This document shows positions 1 through 11,937 of a stretch of DNA of 64,000 bases, piece after piece. The position numbers were made by a program, and so were the translations under genes. Each line of letters starts with the position of its first letter. Position 1 is the stretch's first letter. A model generated the notes under the pieces. That model was given only the letters and a program-made list of their open reading frames with translations. It searched no databases and was not told where the DNA came from. Where the stretch lies: positions 159,052,199-159,116,198 of the forward strand of contig OX235279.1 in NCBI GenBank assembly GCA_944472155.2, in the 5' to 3' direction. This stretch comes from Trichobilharzia szidati. Its lineage: Eukaryota; Platyhelminthes; Trematoda; Strigeidida; Schistosomatidae.

Positions 1-3000
1 TATGAATTCCACTGGAAATATTTCAACTGAGCCGGCATGAAATCGGCCACAACAAGTCAGCCAACATGTTGTTGGTGTGTTTGGTTTGCCTAACTTTGAT
101 TGCGTTTGCGTAGAAACATGTTGTGCTGTTCTTCTGAATGCTCACATTATCTGTCACCGAGTGTCGTTGGCTACTCAGTCATATATCGAATGAGATGTGT
201 GGTACACTAGACATGTGTTTCACACTCTTTTATGATTGGTTGTCGATAAAGTGAGTGATGAATTGTGCATGCATACATGACCACACAATACACCATGATC
301 TATTTATTTTCAACATTGTCAAATCAACTGAAGTCGATGTTCTGTCGAAGACTCTTTGAGAAACATCATGTTACCTGGAGAAGAGATTTTATGCACCAGC
401 GTTTTGTCTGCTTCACGTGTGGCAGACGCCTCAACGTTTTACAAGATGAACAACTAACACGGCAGTTGAGGCCATGTTAATATTGTGAAGTCTATCAAGT
501 ATGTAGATGTTGATTTGTGTATTCCAGAGAAAGCTCTGCTATTTGTCTCTTCATCTCTACTTACTTCTATCCTTCTTGTTGGCTGTGAATTTTGATTTGT
601 GGTGACACCGCTTAGTTACACGATCACTTATTCAATCCTGTTTCACACATGCATATCAAACTGGATGGAATGAACTCGTTATGATTTTGCATATTTTCTT
701 CATTGCCAATCTTCAATGTGTTTCGTCATTTCATGTGTTTTGCCCTCTGATATCTTCAAGTACAAAATTTTCCGCTTTCCTGGAGATCTGGATTTCGTTA
801 CATTACATGTGTATATAATTTCCGGTGCTCGTTGTACTTCTTATCTAATGTACCATCCTGAATTTTGATTGCTGTTTGAGATTTTCATTCCGTGACGAAC
901 TGACAACCGACGAAATAGAATGGATCTGCTTCATCCCCCTCCCTTTCTTCTTACTTGTTCGTTCACATTCACGTTTGGAAATTGTGTGTGCAGCAATCGA
1001 TAAGGCATGCTAATACAGTTACATGATCAACATCCTAGATTTCTCTCCACATTACTCATGTCACTTCACATGCGTTCACATCACTTCAACAACATGAAAG
1101 TTTCACATGGTGACATTTTCACAGTATGATGTACATGTGACTGACCTGATGTTTCCACACTCTATCATATTTCACAATGCTGAATAAGGTGGATGAGGTA
1201 CCTCAGTGTATGGCACTCATCACTATGAAATATCATCATCCCGTGATGTCCGGAGAGCTAGCCTATTTCGGCACTACATCAACCTGGCCAACAAACCCCT
1301 CAGTTTTTCTCAGGCTTTAACGATGGATGGCTAATGGATTTATGACCAAGTGGTATGACGAGTGAGTTGGCGAGAAATTGTCTCACGTTAGGCCATTAAG
1401 TCAACAGAAGCAGTCACTGAAGTCGAGTACTGGATATTCTCGTATTATAGGATATTGAGTAGTGATTGTAGTTTATGTTAGCCAGTGATAGACTGTAGAT
1501 TGTGCTTGTGTCGACAGCAGTCTTTACCGTCGTCTTGACAGTATGAGAGATGATGAAATATACAAAGTCAGGAAAGTCAGAGTGATTTGAGGTAGGCGGT
1601 GTGTCATTAGGATAACGAATACAGTCGAATGATGCAGAGCAGATTTGGACAATTGAATTGGGACAAAATCTGATAAAGTCAAGCGTCGTGTAAGACTGTG
1701 GGGGCGGCTTTTGTGTAATGAAGCTTGATGTGAGAACAATAAATGTATTAATCTGTTGACAAACTACGAAGGGGTGTGGAATTTCGGTGGTTTAACGTTA
1801 TATCCAGATGTGCATGCAGGTGAACTGGTCAACTTATGGCGATACTAAAGACGATTTTGTCCACAATATTATAGTGTATCCACATTTTCACGTTCTCAGT
1901 TGTGTTCACGTTGTACATAGTCAAAGATGGACAACATTGTATTCAGAAACACAAGTGAAAACTTGAGAAGATGTATTGTTAACGGAGTCGAATTTTGAAA
2001 AACGCGAAAACGGACGAAAAGTGTATAACCACGTATGAAATACATACGTAACAAATAGAAACAATATTCAATAATACAGTGGCAGATATTCCACAAGCAT
2101 ATGATAAGTTAGTTACTGTGAGTGTATTACATGCGTATATGCATTTTTTTATAGGCGTGCAGTTAGGATTAATAAAGGGGTGCTACAGGCTCACACAGTA
2201 GTTCATAGGATAGCCATTCCTACTTCGCTTGTGCAATTATGTTGGGTCGACTGGAAGTTGACGAACAGAATATGATGAGCATACAATAGAATTTTGTGGC
2301 TCTCGTCAGTTCTCCGTATACAAATCCACTGGTCAATTCAATTTACCTTTCAGTCGAAACTAAGCGAGATGTTCTAATCTGTTGATTGTAACTAATCTCA
2401 TCGCGTGGTATGAGTTCCTCAGATTTACCTCGTGAACTGATTGTCAATTTATTGATATATTTCTGATTGTTTATCTCTGAGATCTGATAAGTTGTATACT
2501 TTGAGAACGAAAACCGTTTCTTGAACTTTTCACTATTTTACAGTCACCAAGCTTAGCGGACACTGAGTGCACTCAGTGTTACTTCTCGTACTCCATGGGA
2601 GCGTCTACTCAGAATCGCAACCCATCTGTTAAACACTGTCTAGGCTATGAGAATTTAGAAGGGTTGTTATCGTTGTGTGGAATCAACCATTGTTTGTCCG
2701 CTTCTCGTCTCGTCGTTGTACAATTGAAGAGTAATCAGTGAATCCGTCGTTGACACTTCTAATTACCATTTTAATTCTCCTTCACTTTCAGACACTTATC
2801 ATGCTTGTATGATCCTCGATCTTCTTCATATTGTGCAGTAGGCAGCTTACTATTTCATACCAACTGAGACTTCCTTGAATACTGATGTACCCACTTTCAT
2901 CCCTCCTGACCACTCTGGTCGTCATCAAACGTCTTCACCACTTCACCCTTGTATTCGCTTCCCTCAATTTTCTATATCGAGCCGTGAACGGAACAACTGT

Positions 3001-3414
3001 CCGAACTCAGTACGCATTCAATCGAACAAGTTGTGAATATTTCAGTGAGTGCGTTTCCCGACGTTGTTTGTGTGTGTTTGCATGTGTATTCGAGGGTTTA
3101 AATTTTACATTTCAGTGCTCACTCAGTGAGGTCATTACATTTGTAGTGGAATAAATCGGTGAGACAAATTCACTCATCGATCACACACACACACCCACAT
3201 CTTACATACACTCCAGTTCACTACACGCACTCATCATTACAAACAGTCGATATTCGTAGACACGATAAAATGATGATGACGAGTGTATTTGAAACAGTAG
3301 ACTACGATTTCGTCTTCCATTGATTGATTTTATATAGAGTATCCAGCTGAAGAGTAGATCTACCGAGATTTTTTTCCCTACAATTATTTTGATTGTCTGT
3401 GATATATCGGCTAT
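1..3414. other. Non-coding stretch without recognisable feature
   Basis: I see no convincing coding region, RNA gene or mobile element here. The open frames are short, low-complexity and show no motif. A short CA-rich run lies near 3,182-3,196. The DNA is AT-rich and looks like unique intergenic or intronic sequence. Confidence 0.5.
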
Positions 3415-3600
3415 CGTAGCCCAAGTAGTCCAGTTGGGTAAAGCATCATGTTTGAAATGGTGGTTCCCGGGTTCGGGTAGCAATGGGTACACCATCACTC
3501 ACTGGGGGATGAAGGTGACTCCAAAGGACGAGCTCCATATAGGACGAAATGTGCATCCCAGATTCTACTGTTAGTCACCTTCCACCAAATGCAACTTGAA
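3415..3600 (+). repeat. tRNA-derived SINE-like repeat with hammerhead remnant (Sm-alpha-like), copy 1
   Basis: A pol III-like box A (TAGTCCAGTTGGG, about 3,426) and a box B-like segment (GGTTCGGGT, about 3,470) are followed by a degenerate hammerhead core ending in GGACGAAAT and then a CATCCCAGATTCTACTG tail. This order (tRNA-like head, then hammerhead) is that of the schistosome Sm-alpha family. The hammerhead is too decayed to be assumed active. Ends are approximate. Confidence 0.6.
3524..3560 (+). ncRNA. Degenerate hammerhead ribozyme motif
   Basis: GACGAG is followed by a short TCC/GGA stem II and then CGAAA. The usual first core box CTGATGA is altered to AGGACGA, so catalysis is doubtful. 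It sits downstream of the box B-like sequence of SINE copy 1. Confidence 0.45.
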
Positions 3601-4653
3601 GGTAACGGTTAGTGCATAAACAATTATTGTTATTGAAGATATCGCACTTTTGTAGAGAATGTGTTAGCTTAATTTTTTTTCAACAAGTAACATAAGAGAC
3701 CTGGTAAAAGTCATTATCATCTGACTACATCAAAATCTTAACTCTGATGATTACATTTAGTTAGCAGGAAACAGACCTTATGCAGTCTTGACATCGTGTT
3801 TCTCACTGATTGGACTGACGACTGCCAATGTGAGAAATTGAATGAATATCGATCATGTGTCATTGCTTTTCCCGTGTCAGCAAGTTGCCACGATATATCA
3901 TTGATTCCATCGAAACCGAACTAACTGGTGATACGTAACATTCGAAACATGTTGTGATTTGTCAAGGCTACTGCACTACATTTATCAGCCATCATGATTA
4001 GTAACAAATGAAATACCTCAGTCAGAAAGGGACCAGTTTGTGACTTCTTAACATTGGAACGGTTTCCAAAGAGGTGTGTCAACAAAAATGAGTTAAATGG
4101 ATTAATGTTCCTAATGGAGGAAGGGTCATTCATGCCTCCAATGAATGTGACTATCAAGAAATACAAAAGATAGATTAAAGTAAAACAAGTGACTGTTTGA
4201 ATTATGAAATGAGAAACATAATTGATAAATTTGGATGTTTTATGCAAATAAATGACCAAGGTCAAAGATGCAACAAAATTGTAAATTCTTTTAGGAGATG
4301 AAGGGTGTCAACGGGCACACAAAATGATGAGTGATACGCGAATGCAGTTTAACACCCTCCAGTGTGATTTCTTGACCAGCCGAATTGAACAGTGAACGTT
4401 AACACCCAATGTTAAATGATGAAAGCTGTAGGCTAACACATTTGGGAAATTATTCATCGCGACATTCCCTACCACTTTTTGTCACCTAGTAAGATTAAGA
4501 TGGATGAATAGCGATCACAGTGTAACAAAGGAAGTCAAGTTGTGCTGGACTAAACACTAAACTCAATTTTCAAGAGTTTGATTTATAAGAATTAGATTTG
4601 CTTTGTACGAGTTTGACCACGGATTGATATCAGTTGATATCAGTTATAGAACT
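3601..4653. other. Non-coding stretch without recognisable feature
   Basis: There is no supportable gene or repeat. A 114-codon open frame on the minus strand (3,921-4,265) has no recognisable motif and is probably chance. Confidence 0.45.
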
Positions 4654-4680
4654 ATTGAAAACCACCAGGGAGTACGAGAC

Positions 4681-4712
4681 AGCTGTTTCATCCTAGTTCG
4701 GTAATCATCGGC
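4681..4712 (-). ncRNA. Hammerhead ribozyme-like motif
   Basis: On the minus strand, CCGATGA (one base from the canonical CTGATGA) is followed by a short stem-loop and then GGATGAAAC. The element lies just downstream of a box B-like sequence, as in Sm-alpha SINEs. Stem II is weak, so activity is uncertain. Confidence 0.5.
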
Positions 4713-4861
4713 AGTATGCACCCACCGCCAGGGCTCGAACCCAGCACCTTCAGGTTACAAGATAAGCTGGCCAATAAGACCCAATCTTGAGGCCAGCCCA
4801 GCCGTGATTTAGTGCGACCACCAACAAATGTCATCAGTGGGAGTTCCAGTGGGTGCGTAAT

Positions 4862-4890
4862 GCCGATGATTCCCAAACTAGCATGAAACA
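4862..4890 (+). ncRNA. Hammerhead ribozyme-like motif
   Basis: CCGATGA, then TTCCCAAACTAG, then GCATGAAAC follows the hammerhead order CTGATGA / stem II / GAAAC with several substitutions. It is the plus-strand counterpart of the minus-strand motif at 4,681-4,712. Confidence 0.45.
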
Positions 4891-4920
4891 GAGGTCCGGT
4901 ACTCCCTGGTGGTTTTCAAT

Positions 4921-5639
4921 GGTTTTCTATCTGACATCACTCCATGGTCAAAGTTGTATAAAACTAAACTCAATTATGATATTAAGTATGCAAATAAGAT
5001 GGGCGAATTAGTTACGATATTCAAACAGTATACTACGATTGTTAAGCTAAATAAGTTGTATGAAGTTACAGTTACTTGCAATTAGGATTAACTCGAAATT
5101 CCACAATTTAATTTGTATAATCCAGCGGTACGGCAAATGGATAGGCTTCGATGGATGATATTTCACCCCACTGTGGATATTTCTAGAGGGGTGGTTGAAT
5201 ACTGTTCGGATGAGGATGTGGCTGTGGCTGTTCCTGCAAATTGCAGAGTAAGCAACAGAGAATTAGTTTTGGCACACGAGTGAGAGAAGTGAGTGTGAGA
5301 AGTCGCAGCAACAGCCATGATGAGAATAAAGAAAAGGTTGTATGCATATATGTATGAATGTGTGTGTGTATATGTATATACGTAGATGTCTATGTATGCA
5401 GACACTAGTGTGTGTTAAAAAATGTTTCCTTTGAGATAAGCACATATTCATGCCTCATAGCTAACATACAAACGAACAAATAATAATTGTGACAATAACC
5501 CGTTTTTATAATAAAAGTGATATCAAGGTGAGCAATAATAGTGATAATAATAACGTCTAATGGAGGTAAACTTAATTGTTTTATCAAGTATTGGTTTGTA
5601 GGGATTTGATTGTTTGGTGACAGGATTTCATCATGAACT
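4921..5639. other. Non-coding stretch with GT/TA-rich microsatellite
   Basis: Nothing coding is supported. A GTGTGTGTATATG-type simple repeat lies at about 5,357-5,385. Confidence 0.45.
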
Positions 5640-5821
5640 GACATTGGTTGGAGAACCGTTGCAAAACCTGCAATGAGTACTGGGTAGCTGTTCTAGCCTC
5701 GTAACCAGAAGACCCTGAGTTCTAACTCCGGTGGATGCGTACTGCTGAAGGGCCCCAGGCTAGGGCGAAATAGCTGTCCAGTACTCCCAACTGGTTTCCA
5801 AATGGTTCTCTAACCAATGTC
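5640..5821 (+). repeat. Hammerhead SINE-like repeat with inverted ends, copy 3
   Basis: The repeat is flanked by near-perfect inverted ends (GACATTGGTTGGAGAACC at 5,640 and its complement with one mismatch ending at 5,821). A box B-like GAGTTCTAACTCC (5,717) precedes a hammerhead motif (5,741-5,780). The architecture matches copy 2 although the end sequences differ, so the fold-back form recurs. Confidence 0.6.
5741..5780 (+). ncRNA. Hammerhead ribozyme-like motif, best stem II in the window
   Basis: CTGAAGG is followed by GCCCCAGGCTAGGGC, which can form a GCCC/GGGC stem II, and then GAAAT. The core has one or two departures from CTGANGA...GAAAC. Of the SINE-borne motifs here it has the strongest stem II. 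Confidence 0.55.
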
Positions 5822-5989
5822 AGCTCACGATGAAATCCTGTAATCGACTGTTTTATCAGTCCACAAAATGAACGCAGAGGGCTGGTTTTCTTATCTGCCA
5901 ACCACTGAAAGTCTGGTGAGAAGGAAGTACAGAAATGTGTGCACTCGGAGGTGTGCTGACTTGTTAGTTGTCTGTCTGTGCAGCTGTCG

Positions 5990-6480
5990 ACGTACCATCG
6001 CCATCAGTATATGTTCGTTTAAGTTGGCCAGCAGAAATAGTTTCTTTTTTACCATGTCAGTTTACCGTGCACGGTGAAGTACTTGAAGGTGTCGTTCATA
6101 TGGAGGCTGTTACCCTTTTCTGACACCATCGATTTGAACTTGCACGTCTTTAAGTGATTGCTGACAGGTTCTCTCCAGAGAGACTGCCTGAGGGTTATTG
6201 GCTGAAGCTGTAGCACCTGTTGGGTCAGCTAGTTAGTGAACTCGGAAACATACACCTCTCTCGAGTCATGTGAAGGGAATTACTGTCCAGGCAAAGTGAA
6301 AGCAGTGCCGTATACAAGTTGAGCCGGTGTACATACGACATCCTCAGTAGCGGTTGACCGAATGCTGAGCAAGATCAAGGGTAGATGGATGTTTACTCCA
6401 CGTGGATGTATCATTCTGTGCCATCAGTGAGCTTTGCAGTTGCCTGTGGAATGACCTGATCACTTCGAAAATGGTTATTT
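5990..6480 (-). pseudogene. Decayed Gypsy integrase remnant
   Basis: The plus-strand text at 6,075-6,110 and 6,293-6,480 aligns by eye with the antisense of the intact Gypsy integrase C-terminal half at 37,290-37,760. Shared stretches include AGTGCCGTA followed by the ATGCT..AGGA.CAAGG.AGA block. Many indels and stops are present and no open frame survives. It is an independent, much older copy of the same or a related CsRn1/Boudicca-like Gypsy family. Confidence 0.6.
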
Positions 6481-8272
6481 GCATTACTTGACAATAGAGT
6501 AGATTCGAATTGATCGCATGGACAGATAACTTCAGTGGTATTGTGGTGAATAATTGGTTGCCTTATTGCAGAATTCATACGTTGATTGTAATTTCCTTTG
6601 GCATGTTGTAATTATACAACAGAAATAAATATATTTAAAAATATATTGCACGCTGTTTGGTTTCCTACAGCTCTCACCAAATCCGTTCCCCCGTCATAGA
6701 CGTTCGACTGAAAGTGGTTGTCTTCTTAGTTCTGGTGGCTTTGTTCGTTTGTCTTACTGTCTGGAATTCCGGCGCTCGCTGACGTTCACCCGTTTCTCTT
6801 TGTTTACATTTGTGATCGTAACCACGTGGCCCTGTCTCACAGTGACCATATGTGGTCCTTCCAACTTTGGAAGCTGTTTGCCTGCCTCTGGCGCGCATTC
6901 GTCCGTGTTTCGCCTCATATTTTCATATGCTCCCTTCACCTGACCTCCCAGTAGAGTTCCAAGTAACAGCCTCGGAGCTGATGCATCTTGAACGCCACCG
7001 AACTGCGCAACAGCCTCGAATTCCTGCCAGAAGATCTATATGTCGCCATCAAAAACTCCAGGGAATAGGCCTTCCATTTGTCGGCAGGCAGCGACACAAA
7101 ATGTAACGACAGAAGGCAAGGGCCAGGCTATAGATAGTTTATTGAGAAAATCAAGAAATACTTATAGATTTTCATGTACATTATTGTCGGAGGAGAAGCA
7201 ACATCTTCTGATTGTTTGTTTTCTTGCTGAAGGTTGTTCTCTACTTCTTGTGACTGTTTCGTAGAAAGTTAAGCCATATATCTGCGAATCGTATTTGCAC
7301 GCATTAAGTTTGCTGTGACTGGTTGGTGAGTTACTCAAGGTCAAGCGTTGTTATTGTTTTTTCTCATGACCTCGATTCGGGACGTAAATTGTTGTCTACA
7401 ATGTTGGCTCGCAGACAGTCCTCACCTCAGTCACTATCACTAGCGTTTCTAAACAACTAATTCATTTGTAATTGGTAGCGAATGAACAAAATAACCGTTT
7501 CAGAGTTGCCTACTAAGGCCTGTTTACGAGAAATTGGAGACTATATGGGAATGTTTTGATGAATGTTGGTCTTCAATAAAGGTTTAGGATAATAAAATTC
7601 CTGCACATTTTGTAATTTAAATTGGACGAATCTTGCATTTCAAGGCAAGCTGATTATTCTTCGACACATAGAAATTCGGCGGACTTCTAACATCATCTAG
7701 ATACTATTCCTGCTGGTACGTAAGAGTGAAAGAGAGCTCAGTTTAGTAAAATGGTTCTGGCTAGTGACTAAAGATTCTATCTTCAATCTTCATATGCCTC
7801 CACTGAAATGCAAACTTGATGACGAGTCTCACAGCATCAGTGGTATAATGGTCTCGTCACTGTCTGTAATTTTTTGAAGCATAGGAGGCTGTTTCTTCAA
7901 ATCCACTAGTGCAAATTTCAGATTGCCAAAGATTGATGTATCCAGTACTGAGATGTTAACAGGAAATGTCCGGTTTTGTATATGTCTCAGCCTGATGAAG
8001 CGGAAAATGTAGGGACAATAAGTGTCATAAATGCTGCATAAGTGGAAGCGTGAAAGCCATCCACTGGAGTTTAAAATCTCTGGATATTGATATATATGCA
8101 TATGATTCCTTCACTCTGTCAGATAAGGTGGACTTTTTATCTCTTTCAACAGTTCACAGTGGTCAGTCCTATTTTATAAGATTTTTGATCAATTCGTTAG
8201 ATAGAGTGGAGTCCATGAACAATAAGAAGTATTTATGACTAGATATAATAGCGTGAAATATTCCCATATCAT
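6481..8272. other. Non-coding stretch without recognisable feature
   Basis: Overlapping short open frames at 6,674-7,264 on both strands are moderately GC-rich but show no motif I recognise; they could be an old element. The rest is AT-rich with nothing to report. Confidence 0.4.
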
Positions 8273-8934
8273 GAACGAAGAATATTCTTTTCAATAATTT
8301 CCCCTCTTCAGGTTCTTACAATTATAAAATATAATATTTACTGTCGTAATAATTATTATTACAATTATTATTATTACGATTTTTATTATTACAATTATTA
8401 TCATTATTATTCGTCATAATTTATGCCCTTCATGCAAACATTCTCTCAATACTGTCGAATTTTCCATTTATACAATTCGGACTTATTATTAGTGATATTC
8501 TCTCTTTTCTCAATATATGCCTACACCTGTTACTTCATTTCACACATTCCTTATTTCATTATGAACCTCTCATTGCAGTTTTACTATCTCCTGTTTAATA
8601 TATACCACTTTGTGCTAGCCACCTGTATTCACCTGACACCTACTATATAACCTTGAACTGACCTGTCAGTTTTCCTACCACACACTCTACAAATCTATTA
8701 TGACTAATCACCATCATTTTCTCCAGTTTCACCGAAATACTTTTTAATCGATTTCAGCCTAGCATGACGTTTGTCACAGAAATACGACTATTTATTTTGT
8801 CACCCAGTATAACTACGTAAAATTGCATCGGCCGCATAACTTGCTCTCATCATTGTAACGACAACAAATATATTCTATTTTATAACTGTAAGAATCTGAA
8901 GAGGAGAAATTACTGAAAAGAATATTCTTCGTTC
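8273..8934. repeat. Fold-back repeat with about 58-bp inverted ends, probably PLE-related
   Basis: About 58 bp at 8,273-8,330 reappears as the reverse complement at 8,877-8,934 with a few mismatches. The spacer holds an ATT/TTA microsatellite (8,349-8,412) and no coding signal. The arm text (AAGAATATTCTTTTC and CTCTTCAGGTTCT) resembles the arms of the repeat at 11.9-12.6 kb, which encloses a PLE C-terminus. Inverted pseudo-LTRs are known for PLEs, so this may be a PLE terminal remnant. Confidence 0.45.
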
Positions 8935-9206
8935 AGATTGACTTTTATTTATTGTTACTTTGTGAAGATGTGAAACTGAAGCGTGTCACTATTTAGATGA
9001 CAGGTTTAAATGGTTATTAGTGCGAATGACGAATTATGTGTAGCAGGAAAACGCCAGTCTTTGGCTTACTGCAAAGTATGTTTTCCTCAGAGATTTACAG
9101 AGGCGTTTACCAAGGATTTCTGCTTCAGTGTCACCTTTGAATTCTAGATTAAGCAGAAGCATCTTATTCAGGATGGATTAAAGTTGTTCAGAAGTCTTCT
9201 TTGACT

Positions 9207-9500
9207 TTAGTTCCTGTCTATGAAGCTAGGCGGAAAACCATTTTCCATCAAGCTTCTTCGGAAATTACGCAGTTCTTCGTCAATCACTTCCTCGGTCCAT
9301 ACCTTCCAAATCCTCGAGGAGAGATGGTATATAAGGTTCCTCTTTCTGTTTAGGGGCACGAAGCTTTGAAAGTTGTCAAATTTTCCATTCCGTGTAGGCT
9401 TTTGAATATGGACCGTTTCAGAGAGTTGTTGGCGTTTGTTGTCAGACGGACATCGAGGAAGTGAAACATTCCGTTGGATTGTAATATTTAAATGCATTCA
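9207..9500 (-). pseudogene. Penelope-like element reverse transcriptase fragment
   Basis: The translated fragment contains HIQKPTRNGKFDNFQSFVPL, then KRNL, then a DEELRNFRRSLMENGFPPSFI block. This is the order seen after the catalytic domain in PLE reverse transcriptases and parallels the fuller PLE at 29.2-30.9 kb (YRKPTTTGQYTHFLSFVPL, NEELKIIKELLRKNGYP). The upstream catalytic motifs and the GIY-YIG domain are missing. It is a dead, truncated copy next to the fold-back repeat at 8.3-8.9 kb. Confidence 0.75.
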
Positions 9501-11570
9501 GGTATTCAACAGTATGTATAGTTTCCTTTATTGATATCATGAGTATTATTTTATTGCTTATCGGAAGATTCATTCATAAATGGCGCATAAAACAGCGCTG
9601 AGTCATTCACAGTCAACTGAAACTGCGTGTACGGAACAGACTCACACACACACACACACTGTTGATACAAAGTCATTATTTTCGACACTGTAATTCCGAG
9701 GTGTTGTGCAGTCTTAAAGGTGATTATGCAGTGAACTTCAATTCATTTTAAAAGTCATGAGTAGAATGTGCTGATGATATAATCAATACGCCAAACTCTT
9801 CATTTATGTTGGTGTCCTTTCCAAGCTGAAAGTCCACTCGTTCACAAATTGCAGTTGTGCAGTTCAATGAATGAATTCTCAGACTATCAGTACATCCGCT
9901 AAATTATTTTTTTTTCTTATTTCTACTCGTTTATCTGGTAACTTTACATGAAGTGAGACACTGAGACTGAGGCTTCGAAAACTAAATGAAAATACCTGGC
10001 AATGTTAGCATCCATATTCAATGAACTTTTGGTGTCACATTTTTAACCAGCAGATTATAAACGACACATCATTCAACATGTTCCTGTTTCTAAATACACA
10101 ATGACCATATTTACAAATTGAAAAAGATGCATTCAACCGCAATATTCACATTGTTCGGTTTCGATTTCTACTTTATAAGCAAGCTGGAGGAATAATCGAT
10201 AGAAAGTAGACATCGCATGAATATTTCGGAAGTAAAATTAAAACTATAAAAATTTGTACCATTTCATGTTTGTATCAGTTATTCATTAGGCTGAATATGC
10301 TTACATTGAACATAATTCGAACTCCTATAACCACATATCTCAGAAGTGTTTGTTGCAGCGTGCCTGTATATTTTATCATCTGACACAATGGACTGCGTAT
10401 ACCGTTTTTAGATATATGCCCACTGTAAACTGCTTATTCATCAATATACGCTTACTCGACCCATTATATGAGGCATTATACAAATCCGCTGAAAATCGCT
10501 ACTTTGTGAAGTTAGCTGCAGCTGGTGTTTTAGTCTGGAGTTGTCCGAGATCCTTCGATTTTGTTTCAACTGCCAACCACTTGCAGTTCCAGAATTTCGG
10601 CTGAGATTATTTGTATGTTTGACAATACTAAAGAAACTTTCGCAAACACCAAACTTCATTCACCACTTCTATTCATCTAAATTTGTGCACAGTCCTTGTA
10701 ATATTGAAATTATGGTAAAACAAAAAAAACAGCGCCAGTTTGTAATGTGCATGAGATTACAAGACAACAGAGTATATCTCCATCATAATGTACTCTAAAA
10801 GTTGAATATGGAATTGTTTGTGCTGACCTAGTGTCAAACAGTATTCTACATAGATTCACTATTCTATATTTCTGTCGGGATGCATCACTCAGGCTCATCT
10901 AATGGCTCCTTTAGTTAAGTGCACCGTAGTTTTATAATATTCGTCAACACGACGTTCAGATATAAGGAATGGATAGTCAACACGATTGAGACGATTAGGG
11001 ACTATGTCATGAAGTCAAGGCAAACTGAATCACAGTCTCCTCACAATGCAATTCAGTGATCAGTAGTGTGGTAAAAAATTGTCTAAGATGGTTGAATGCT
11101 AAACACAGTTAATCATCAGATTGAACAATCCTGATGTTGTTCCACAGGTTGTATTAAGTCAAACCTTGATTTTAGCGTCTCTGTTTCTTTATTAGTAAAT
11201 CTTCATCGGATGACTGAGGCAAATATTACACATAAAGAGTTGACCAGCGTACCTTCTACTTTCACAAGACACATATGCATTTGATACTATCAGTTCTTCT
11301 CAGTTATACAGTCTGTCTAGACTCTCATTACTCAGTGATTCCATTCCAACTGAAAGGCATCTTTATAATTTCATACAGACTGAGGCATGTTGCACGTGAT
11401 ATATGAGTGAAAGCATCGGTCTAATGACATATTTCATCTCCAGTTCATTTAGATATTGATAAAACGAAAAAACCACTCGAATGACGGTGTTGAATATCAT
11501 GACAGTAAGAAGAAAAACTATTTTCACACAGTATACTAGATTATCGCTACATCTTACGGATCATCATTGA
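9501..11570. other. Non-coding stretch without recognisable feature
   Basis: A short (CA)n run lies at about 9,643-9,658. No coding signal, SINE or terminal repeat is supported in the rest. Confidence 0.45.
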
Positions 11571-11574
11571 ACAA

Positions 11575-11725
11575 AGCTTGGAATGGCAATCAGCTCTCGA
11601 TCTCAACTTCATCGAATTTGAAAAGGCCTTCGACAGCGTCGATCGAGAGGTGATTTGGCAACTACTTCGCTACTACGGGGTGCCACCGACAACTACAGAT
11701 CTCATCCAAAAGATAAACCACTTGA
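11575..11725 (+). pseudogene. RTE-clade reverse transcriptase fragment
   Basis: The translation reads EWQSALDLNFIEFEKAFDSV followed by DREVIWQLLRYYGVP. This is the signature of the RTE-clade (SR2-type) reverse transcriptase palm region, with the first catalytic aspartate replaced by glutamate-rich context (FEKAFDSVDRE). Only about 50 residues remain, and the frame then runs into unrelated sequence. Confidence 0.8.
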
Positions 11726-11937
11726 ATGACGGTCTTGAATATCATGACAGTTTAGGCATGTTTATGAAATATTACAAGCAATGATGTCAATAATTCAATG
11801 AATTTTACTACCTTCTTTCTCTTAACTGATAAACAGATAGATGCTCAGCTGACTGATGAGTGCTGTCTTCCTGGGCCACAAAAATATGCACAAGGTGTTT
11901 GTGAACCTCAAAACTGCAAAATAAATATTCAAAAGAA

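Larger units (their letters stand above)
4654..4920. repeat. Fold-back pair of hammerhead SINE-like repeats (copy 2, head to head)
   Basis: The unit is bounded by perfect 22-bp inverted ends (4,654-4,675 and 4,899-4,920). Inside, the minus strand has a box B-like TGGGTTCGAGCCC (4,743-4,731) followed by a hammerhead core; the plus strand has a second hammerhead core near its right end. The simplest reading is two Sm-alpha-like SINE tails in opposite orientation. A single SINE with acquired inverted ends is the alternative. Confidence 0.6.

Noticed and set aside
3426..3480. Functional tRNA gene
   Set aside because: Box A and box B-like segments are present but no cloverleaf with paired acceptor stem can be drawn; it is a tRNA-derived SINE head.
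3921..4265. 114-codon minus-strand frame with hydrophobic stretches
   Set aside because: Composition follows the AT-rich background; no start context or homologous pattern.
7829..8101. 90-codon minus-strand frame as a gene
   Set aside because: No motif, splice signals or repeat homology; the length is within chance for this region.
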